Assembly: GCA_029204225.1 (NCBI GenBank)
Contig: CM055102.1
Coordinates: 2,614,718-2,678,717 of the forward strand
DNA length: 64,000 nt
From: Diphasiastrum complanatum
Lineage: Eukaryota > Streptophyta > Lycopodiopsida > Lycopodiales > Lycopodiaceae
Reading direction: 5' to 3'
The notes under the pieces were generated by a model. The model was not told the DNA's origin, ran no database searches, and saw nothing but the letters and a program-made list of their open reading frames with translations. Positions 56,360 to 64,000 of the stretch are shown piece by piece. A program made the position numbers and the translations under genes. Position 1 is the first letter of the stretch. Each line of letters starts with the position of its first letter.

Positions 56360-56680
56360 ACTCTTCAAATATAGGTTTATTTTGATTATGAAAAAATGTT
56401 TATAAAATTGTAAAAGCTTGCATGTCAATATGCTAGCCCACAGATTTTTTTTTTCAAGAAAATGCAAAAAAAAGTTTCAAAACTTTTTTTTTTTGCGTCG
56501 ATTTAGCTAGCATGTCGGCGTGCTGGTTGAATTGGCTCCAAAAAACAAAAAAATAATAAGTTAAAAAAATCAAAAGTATTGGTTTTTCTTTTGAAAATTT
56601 CTTTTGTAAGGTAGCATATCGCCATGCTAGTCTTTACAACTCATCAACATTTTTTCATAATCAAATTAAACCTATGTTTA
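56360..56680. mobile_element. Foldback (MITE-like) element
   Basis: The left arm (about 56362-56445: TAGGTTTATTTTGATTATGA, then AAAAAATGTT and ATGCTAGCCCA) pairs with the right arm (about 56608-56680, containing AACATTTTTTCATAATCAAA and TTAAACCTATG). A third partial arm in direct orientation is at 56729-56805. No coding sequence is present, so this resembles a non-autonomous inverted-repeat element. Confidence 0.65.
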
Positions 56681-56859
56681 GAAGGTAGGAAAGTGTCTTT
56701 TATTGAACTTATTCAAGTGTCTTTAATATAAGTTTATTTTTATTTATGAAAAAATGTTCATAAAGCTGTAAAAGTTAGCAGTCGACATGCTAGCCCACAT
56801 AAAAGATTTCAAAAAACTAAAATATATAAAATATAAAAGCGTTCGAGGAGAGCTTTCCA

Positions 56860-57110
56860 ACGGTACTCTACATGACCTACTTCCGAGCAACCATTCAAAA
56901 GTTATAGCCGGTCAAAATTTAAAAAGACCCAATACTTCTTCTGTGTACGGATTAAGGACTCTTTTGACCAAATATCGCTTCTGTTCGTGGATAGAGCACC
57001 CTCTCAATGAGAGGATACTCTGTGGGTGCACAGAAGTGATATTTGACTTTTTCAGAAACTTTGACCAATCGGAGCTATGGTTAAAAAGTTATTTTTATTT
57101 TAAATGTTAA
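56860..57110. repeat. Second imperfect inverted repeat
   Basis: CATTCAAAAGTTATAGCCGG and nearby GACCAAATATCGCTTCTGT (56890-56985) pair in inverted order with ACAGAAGTGATATTTGAC and CGGAGCTATGGTTAAAAAGT (57025-57095), around CCCTCTCAATGAGAGG at 56999-57014. A MITE or a hairpin RNA source are both possible. Confidence 0.6.
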
Positions 57111-57294
57111 ATCACATATTATACTATGAATAACATGTCATGCTTGCGGGCTGCCCCGACGTTGAATTATAGCATTATTAAGAAAACTTTTGTTTCAATT
57201 TTAATGAGCTACCATGTACATTTCAAATTTGAGTGTTTTGATTGGTCCATGCGTAAGCAACATTTGAAAAAAATATATAAAAAAAATCTTTACA

Positions 57295-57328
57295 AACGAT
57301 CTTTTTTGGATTTAGAACTCCTCTAATG
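57295..57328 (-). repeat. Lone T1-like terminus
   Basis: Read on the minus strand it begins CATTAGAGGAGTTCTAAAT, identical over the first 15 bases to the left ends at 18193 and 44172, and about 28 of 34 bases agree. Beyond that the similarity fades. It faces left, as a right-hand terminal inverted repeat would. Confidence 0.6.
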
Positions 57329-57689
57329 ATTTTTGTCATAAGATAAAGCATGACTGACATGAATAAGTTAATCTTCAATAGGATCTAGAATCGGATCGGT
57401 CGATATCCATGCCACATTCATCATGTTGACTGAGAAGGTGTTAGGCGTATTCAAAGTATGATGCAGGCACCATAGGAATGCCGCTCAACTCCGAATTGTT
57501 ATCTCGTTGACACGTGTCTTGATGTACAATTCATATTTGCAAGAGCTTGATTCCAGTTAACATTATCTGTTTGAGAGTCATTTTGAACTCCCAAAGCTTT
57601 TATTAGTCGATCACAAGTATGATCCGTTGTTGATGAAATCATCATCTAATTTTTGGAGTACTGGCTTAATTGTCCATGTCAATGGATCA

Positions 57690-58087
57690 ACTTTAACTGC
57701 ACGCTCACTCAAATGTAATCTTTCATGTTCCCCAATTATAAATTTCTTGTGCAACTCTTAACCATAGACGTTCTAATAAAATGCGATAAACTAATGGTGC
57801 TTCCAGTAAGTCCATTACCACAAAAGTAATGACAAATTGGATTCCCGCATGGGTATGTCTTCCACTATGCCTTTAGGATGTTGATCAGCTAACTTGATAG
57901 CAAAATTTGCAAGTTTCATCCTTGTGAGGCCCCATTTAGCACATAGCTTTGTTGAGATTAGATTGACTCTTGAACCTACATCTATCACAACTGCCTCTTG
58001 AATAAATTGTTTATTGTTGTTCAATTTTAGGTACGACATGGAATATTCTAGAATATGACAAGAGGCTTCTACAATAAGCCCAAACAC
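57690..58087 (-). pseudogene. Gypsy protease fragment
   Basis: The minus strand reads AVVIDVGSRVNLISTKLCAK, WGLTRMKLANFAIKLAD and PKGIVEDIPMR, then VVMDLLEAPLVYRILLERLW. This is the retropepsin-like region of plant gypsy pol, where the catalytic DTG/DSG has become DVG. The usual GRPWL-type end is changed to ERLWL. No other parts of that element are adjacent. Confidence 0.75.
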
Positions 58088-58089
58088 TA

Positions 58090-58560
58090 TACAACAGAAG
58101 TAGAGAGTCAGAAGGTTTTTTTTTGGGCGAATAATGACTTTTTGTAGCTTGGTGAGGATTTGGATAAATTTTTTGGATAATCCAACTGAACTAAAAAGTG
58201 AGGGATTGCTATATTTGAGACCTCAAACGAATCGGTGAAGGTTCAGGTGAACGATCTGAAAAAAAAGTTTCTACTTCTAAAGCCTTAGTATTTTTTTGTC
58301 CTTTTAGACTGCGCATATTTTAACTAGTTTTTGCACAGTCTGCATATTTGCACTGTTTTTCACATAGTGCATGTTTTTCGCATTTTGATAAAAGGCGATA
58401 GTCGGTCTAAAATGACCCAGGATTAAGTTTTAGCCAATCTATGGCTTTTTCGGCTTTTTCACTACATACTCAGAAAAATTGACACTTCGGAGTATCCATA
58501 TGCAAGCCAGGTGAGGACAAACTATTGGACCTCAGCTACTCGGGCGTGAAGTTTTTCAAA
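58090..58560. other. Spacer, nothing recognised
   Basis: A/T-rich sequence with short inverted pieces around 58290-58400 (CCTTTTAGACTGCGCA, and ATAAAAGG at the far side). No gene. Confidence 0.4.
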
Positions 58561-59161
58561 TTGTCACGATAACAGAATACTTATTTAAACAGATGCTTAG
58601 CTATAACCGGATTAATCAATTTTTGTAATCTAATCCAAGCATGATATATGTATTGGATTAGAGACAGATACATAGATATAGAGAGACAGAGAATCATGAA
58701 CGCAACACTCAATAAGGTGCGTATCAAGAGAGTAAGATAGTTCTAGCAGTAGCTAGTTCCATTCATGAGAAGAGAACACCTCTCTCACGCAGATGCGCTG
58801 ATCTGGAAAATAGACAGCGCCCCTCAAGAAAGAACTTCTGTTGTACACTCGATTTTGATAATATAGACAAGTACATCTTTTCTGTTCAATGTGCAATCTG
58901 TGAATGTTGTGATGCTTGTTCAATTTTATCAATAGATATATTTTCGTTGTCATTAGACATTATACGATGTACATAAATTCATTGTCAGATTAGCAGTAGC
59001 TATCTACTGCTCGGAGGATGACTGATCACAGCCTAAGGCAGTATCCTTATCCGATAGATTGGCTCGATTTGAGATCCAATCGAAAATGTTGTCATACACG
59101 ATCGCTCGGGTTTCAACAGTGGTTATAGAGCAACCGATTGTTTGGCCTACAGTTTTCCACA
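58561..59161 (+). repeat. 5' LTR of a copia group C element (left edge uncertain)
   Basis: The right edge is set by TTTTCCACA followed by GTGGTATCAGAAGC, an initiator-Met primer site with one extra A at 59163-59175. The left edge is only approximate. Confidence 0.55.
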
Positions 59162-59165
59162 GTGG

Positions 59166-60000
59166 TATCAGAAGCAGACGGATCAATTTTTCTTTCTTGG
59201 AAAGTAAAGACATCAGTTATCCTAAGAGGAGAAGCGTTATGGACATGGGTGGATGGCACCGAAGAGATGTTGGCCAACACAGACAAAGAACTTCGAGAAT
59301 GGAAAGATAAGAATGAAAAAGCAGTAGCTGTCATCACCTTTTCCATCAAAGAAAGCATTACCTTTGACCTCGCATCAATCTCTAATGCTAGAGAGATGTG
59401 GGATACACTCATCAATAGATTTTAGACCAAGTCATGAAATCAGATAATGCATCTAGAAGGTCAGCTTGTCTATTTGAGATGGGATGGCAAAGATCTCACC
59501 AACTTCATCAAGAAGATGAATAACATATTCCTATCGCTACACAACGCTGGAGCAGAACACGCAGTCTCACAAGAGAAGCAGCTCAGTTACCTGCTGCGCT
59601 CCTTACCATGATCGTTCCAGACAACTCGGACATTGCTAGCTAAAGATCCTATAATGACCTTCGATAAGGCAGTCCTCGACATCAAGGAAGAAGTCAAAGC
59701 CAGAGAGCACTACGACGACAAGAACGAGTCTAATCAATCTCTCTACAACAACAGAGACCATTTGAAGAAGAAGGCTCAACCTAAGAGAGAGTCGACAAGG
59801 AGATCAGATCAGAACAAGTAGAATCAGGGAACTCAAGAAGGCAGATTGAAAGAAAGGAACATACAACAAGGCAACGACAAGAAGACATGCGACATATGTA
59901 GACGTGACGTCCACACAGTGGATAAATGCTGGCTATATCCAAAGATTGAGTGCATATATTGTCACAAGAAAGATCACACAACCGTGGATTGCTACGACAA
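59166..60000 (+). pseudogene. Copia group C gag
   Basis: It reads SEADGSIFLSWKVKTSVILR, WTWVDGTEEMLANTDKELRE, FDLASISNAREMWDTLINRF, then, after a stop at 59423, MHLEGQLVYLRWDGKDLTNF and LLRSLP, DPIMTFDKAVLDIKEEVKAR. Two zinc knuckles follow: CDICRRDVHTVDKC and CIYCHKKDHTTVDC. Stops are near 59423, 59609 and 59819. It ends near 60000 where unrelated sequence begins. It is closely related to 45716-46100 and supplies the gag start missing there. Gag coats element RNA in particles. Confidence 0.88.
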
Positions 60001-60370
60001 ATTTGGCTCATGTTTGAATCTTTGGATGTGTGTGTCATACTATACCAACAAGGTTAATATAGATTTTGTAGTAAATAATGTCGAACCCACAAAGGACATC
60101 GTTAAAAAGTTATGTATTTGGTACAATTTATGATTTATCTCGAGTGAAGTGGCTTCGGGCGTTATTCTGACTGTCACCCAAATGAGAAAGTAACCAGTAT
60201 TACTTGTGTTTGGGGTGTGAAGTATCAATAATTTCAGAAAAAATAGTCTTGCCTCTATCAAATTGAATGAAATGCGTTCTACAGGTGAAATGTTATCAGA
60301 GTAGTACAATAGTACTACACTCCGGCTGATTAAGGTGTCAACACAGAGTTGAGAAATGTTCAATGTATTT
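60001..60370. other. Junction sequence between copia elements
   Basis: No recognised gene. It may hold the outer end of the copia D LTR. Confidence 0.4.
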
Positions 60371-61216
60371 GTGTTTGTGTAGACAACTAGTTAATCACAT
60401 TTGCGAACTGTTCGTTTCTAGATAGAAGTCCTCAACAACTTAAGTCCAAGGTTATGGTTAAAGAACACAAAGAGTTTTAGAGCACGCTAGAAACTTATGT
60501 CAATTACAAACAAGAACACAGATCAACTCAATTCCTCAAACATGGACTGACATCTCAAATGTATACATACAGTTCTATCAATGATTGTGCTAGACTGTAC
60601 CAAATGTAGACTTTATTCGAGTGTCGAAAAGAAAGTATTCGCGACAGACGAATAAGAGGATTTTAAGACAGTTCCTTAGAGCATATTTACGGACAGACAT
60701 CAAACGATTGTAATGTGCTAGAGAGTCTATCTGATCAGAGAGTAATTCATGTAATGCATTAAAGATTGCTAGTAAACTCAAGATCACTCACACTCAACAA
60801 TGCGGAGAACAGAAATAAGAGAGAATAAACCTCAACACTCTAATCCCTTCTTCAATCTCTCACAAATACATAAACTCTTTCTCTCTCGATGATCAAGACT
60901 GAAGCGTGTAATCAATATATGTTCTACGGATTGAACAAACACACCTCTAAATGTCAACAATTAGAAGTGCAACATCAAGCATTCACCATAAGCAATCACC
61001 AAGTAAGGAGCCGGAAGACGAACACTCAATATCACTCTATCACACTAACTTCATACTGAATATAAAATGTACATATAAACCCTGAACCCTGATAAAGAGA
61101 GAAAACCTACGAATAGACTAATAGACTAGCCTACAACTAATTACAACTGGTAACAGCTGTCAACATTAGTGTACATCGTAAACAGTAACAATGAAGTTTA
61201 TCATTGATTTCTAACA
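60371..61216 (-). repeat. 3' LTR of the copia group D element
   Basis: The inner edge is clear: the minus strand reads CATTGAGGGAG and then TGTTAGAAATCAATG from 61216. Inside are a TATA-like GGGTTTATATGTACA near 61080 and a GAATAAAG polyadenylation-like signal near 60615. The outer edge is estimated only. Confidence 0.7.
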
Positions 61217-64000
61217 CTCCCTCAATGATAAAATTAAATTCTTCTATTCCTAATAGAGTACAAAACCTCTCAAATTTATATCTACCTAATAACTTAGTAA
61301 AAATATCTGTCATTTGATCTTCAGATTTATAAAAAACAAGATCAATGTCTCCATCAAGAGTTTTCTCTCGAATAAAATGATAGTGTATTTTGATGTGCTT
61401 GGTTTGAGCATGTAAAATTGGATTTTTGGCAAGGTGAATGCAGCTTTGATTGTCGCAAGATATAGTAGTTGCATCCACCTGTGGCTGACCTAAATCCACA
61501 AGCAATCTTCGTAACCATACCGCTTCTTGTGTAGCATTGCTGAGTGCTCGATATTCAGCTTCTGTTGATGATAAAGCTATTGTAGGTTGCCTTTTGCTAC
61601 TCCATGAAATTGCAGCTATACCATAACTGAATGTATGGCCACTGGTAGATCTTCTGTCATCAATATTCCTTGCCCAATCGGCATCTGTATAACCTACCAA
61701 CATTGGCGCTTCAGGTTGATCATACTTCAAACCAAAATTCAATGTCCCTCAAATGTATCTGAGAATATGTTTAGTAGACTTCTAGTGTGCTTCACTAAGA
61801 TCTTGCATAAATTGACTAACAACACCAACAACATAAGAAATATCAGGTCGTGTGTGTGTCAAATAAATCAAAATACCCACCAACTGTCTATACAAATAAG
61901 CATCCACTTTCTCAGATTCATTATATGTAGTAAGCTTCATGTTGACATCCATAGGTGTACTCAAGGGCTTACAATCCTGCATATTGAACTTATAAAGCAA
62001 ATCTCGTGCATATTTGCTTTGTATAAAAAGACCATGTCTTCTTTTTGCCATACTTCAATGCCAAGACAGTAGTGCATCAATCCTAGATCACTCATGTCAA
62101 AAGCATTGGAAAGATTTGATTTGATTTCATTAATTAACCTCTCATTACTTCCTGTAATAATCAAATCATCCACATACAACACAATGAACACTATATCTGA
62201 ATCTTGCCTTAGAATGTAAAGATTAGGATCAGCATCACTCTTTACCATTCCCCTTCGCTTGAAGTGCTCATCAATGCAAGAGTACCATGCTCATGGTGCT
62301 TGCTTCAATCCATATATGGCTTTGTTGAGTTTATAGACCAAATGATCTCTTCCTGGCTCAACAAACCCTTGAGGTTGCTCTAAATATACCTCTTTGTCCA
62401 ATACTCCATTAAGAAAAGCAGATGTGACGTCCATTTGCTGGATTTTCCAACCATAGAAAGCAAAAATTGCAATGATAGAACGAATAGTTACTATTTTGGC
62501 TACAGGTGCGAAGGTCTCCTCAAAGTCTATACCTTCCTACTGCTCAAAACCTCTTGCAACTAATCGTGCCTTGTACTTCTTGAGTTGCCCATCTGCTCCA
62601 TACTTCGTCTTGCATCTACATGTGATAGGCGACTTACCATCATGTAGCTCAACCAAGTCCCACGTTTTGTTCTTCGATATAGCCTCCATTTCTATTTCCA
62701 TAGCTGCACGCCACTCCTTGTGTTCCTTTGCTTCATTGATAGTTTTAGGTTCTTGAGCCGTTAAGATGGATCCCATTAGGGCTAGATTCATCTCTAATCT
62801 TGCATGAGGTTTTCGATTTCTACTTGATCTTCTAAGCTCTCCCTGCTCACTAGATTCGGGAGTATCTCCCTTCTTTGCACCATATGTGACTGATAAGTAC
62901 CATTTAGGTACTCTCTTGGGAATTTCAGCATCAGGCTTGCCTTTGTCCAATGGATTTTCTATATCAAAATCCAATTCCTTCTTGACCTGTACTTTCGCTC
63001 TCTCATCAAAAGGTTCGGTGATTACTTCAGATTGTTCGCCTTGGCCCATCTCGTCAAACGTAGCATCCCTAGAAATTACAAGCTTCTGTGCATTTGTGTC
63101 ATACATCCTGTATGCCTTGGCCTTCTCATCATATCCAAGGAAAATACACTTGATAGCTTTTGCATCCAATTTCCTTCGTTTCTCATCAGGAATATGTGCA
63201 TAAGTATCACAACCAAATACTCTCAAATGAGAAATATTAGGTTTCTTTCCAGTAACAGCTTCATGAGGTGTCTTACCTTCTACGGATTTTGTAGGACACC
63301 AATTTAGGATGTGCGTAGCTGTGCTACAAGCTTCTGCCCAAAAGGTGTTTGGCAAACTTTTGCTTTTAAGCATCGCCCTGGTCATCTCAACAATAGATCT
63401 GTCCTTTCGTTCTGCAACTCCATTTTGCTGTGGTGAATAAGGTGTTGTAGTCTGCCTCTTGATCCCTTGATCCCTTGATCTTTGCAAAAATCAATAAATT
63501 CTGTCAAAAAATACTCACCACCTCCATCAGATCTCAAAGTTTTGATGCAACATCATGTTTGCTTTTCAACTAATGCTTTGAATTCCTTGAACTTAGCAAA
63601 AGCATCTGATTTTTTGCTTATGAAATAAATCCAAATGCATCTGCTATAATCATCAATGAAGGTGATAAAGTAATAGTAGCCACTAAGAGATCTAGTCTGC
63701 ATAGGTCCACATAGATCACTATGGACAAGATCTAGGATGCCACTGGCTCTCCTTGCTCCACTTTTGGGAAACCTCTCTCTGTGTTGTTTTCCCAAAATGC
63801 AACCTTCACAAATTTTTCCTTCAAAAGAAATATCAGGCAATCCTATAACTAGATTATCTCTTTTGAGAATCTGTAAACTTTGAGCACTAATATGACCGAA
63901 TTGTTGATGCCAAAGATCACTTTGACTATCCGTGCTTACCATAGCTTGAGCAAAAGATCTCGCATTCAATTTGTAGAGTCAATTCCCATTGACTCTAGCT
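61217..64000 (-). pseudogene. Copia group D pol, nearly readable, runs off the window
   Basis: From the right on the minus strand: pre-integrase (LWHQQFGHISAQSLQILKRD, CEGCILGKQHRERFP), integrase (HSDLCGPMQTRSLSGYYYF, TFIDDYSRCIWIYF, LRSDGGGEYFLTEF, YSPQQNGVAERKDRSIVE), the linker (LRVFGCDTYAHIPDEKRRK), reverse transcriptase (YKARLVARGFEQ, EETFAPVAKIVTIRSII, VTSAFLNGVLDKEVYLEQ, VLYVDDLIITGSNERL with intact YVDD), and RNase H (VGYTDADWARNIDDRRSTSG, STEAEYRALSNATQEAVWL, DIFTKLLGRYKFERF). Breaks are single-base-scale: stops at about 61757, 61784, 62273, 62537 and 63548, a frame change near 62045, and a small duplication near 63465. It is the youngest-looking retroelement here. Gag and protease lie beyond 64000. 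Confidence 0.92.

Noticed and set aside
44172-57328. A 13-kb T1 transposon carrying the receptor kinase
   Set aside because: The two ends share only about 30 bp of similarity, the interior holds several unrelated retroelements, and no target duplication is evident; kept only as a low-interest check.

Overview
This is plant nuclear DNA. The evidence is a two-exon SKP1 gene, a leucine-rich-repeat receptor kinase of the PSKR/PSY1R/EMS1 group, tRNA-iMet-primed Ty1/copia and Ty3/gypsy elements, and GT-AG introns with U-rich acceptors. No sequence here fixes the species. The density of decayed, nested retroelements, and two DNA-transposon families whose proteins look more like those of invertebrates and algae than of flowering plants, would suit a large-genome fern, lycophyte or gymnosperm; that is inference only. 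I recognise only two host genes. They are SKP1 on the minus strand (exons 39302-39586 and 38105-38278) and the receptor kinase on the plus strand (coding 51075-54398).

Layout. 1-2348: 5' part of a minus-strand gypsy element (gag, leader, possible LTR). 2349-9211: a plus-strand LTR element with a 1.1 kb 3' LTR, a truncated 5' LTR, minisatellite-like leader repeats and a decayed coding region I cannot assign. 9216-18147: a mosaic of inverted, gypsy and copia fragments ending in a tandem repeat built around a perfect palindrome. 18193-20560: 5' half of a DNA transposon (family T1) starting CATTAGAGGAG; a second partial copy is at 44172-45029. 20590-28000: a second DNA transposon (family T2) with two divergent genes, a ParB-like-domain gene on the minus strand and a DUF7869-like transposase on the plus strand. 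Between the two genes lies an array of a 17-21 bp palindrome spaced at 40-42 or 54 bp, itself arranged as one large inverted repeat. 28240-36548: copia fragments, a DUF4216-like CACTA remnant and a long CT repeat. 38105-40290: SKP1 and its promoter. 40295-40728: a truncated LINE. 41119-49410: more copia, including an internally deleted mini-element. 50046-55200: the receptor kinase with an upstream ORF and a 5'-UTR intron. 55240-57330: foldback repeats and a lone T1-like terminus. 57690-64000: gypsy protease, copia gag and a nearly readable copia pol running off the window.

How things fit together. SKP1 would be the adaptor of SCF ubiquitin ligases, and the receptor kinase would signal at the plasma membrane; nothing links the two beyond proximity. 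At least six copia groups can be told apart by protein sequence (A to F in the entries). Most are broken by stops, frameshifts, deletions or later insertions. The most unusual part is the T2 region. A mirror-symmetric palindrome array sits exactly where a shared promoter or transposase-binding region for the two divergent genes would be, and outlying copies of the same palindrome fall in non-coding parts of the minus-strand gene with the same 53-54 and 84 bp spacing.
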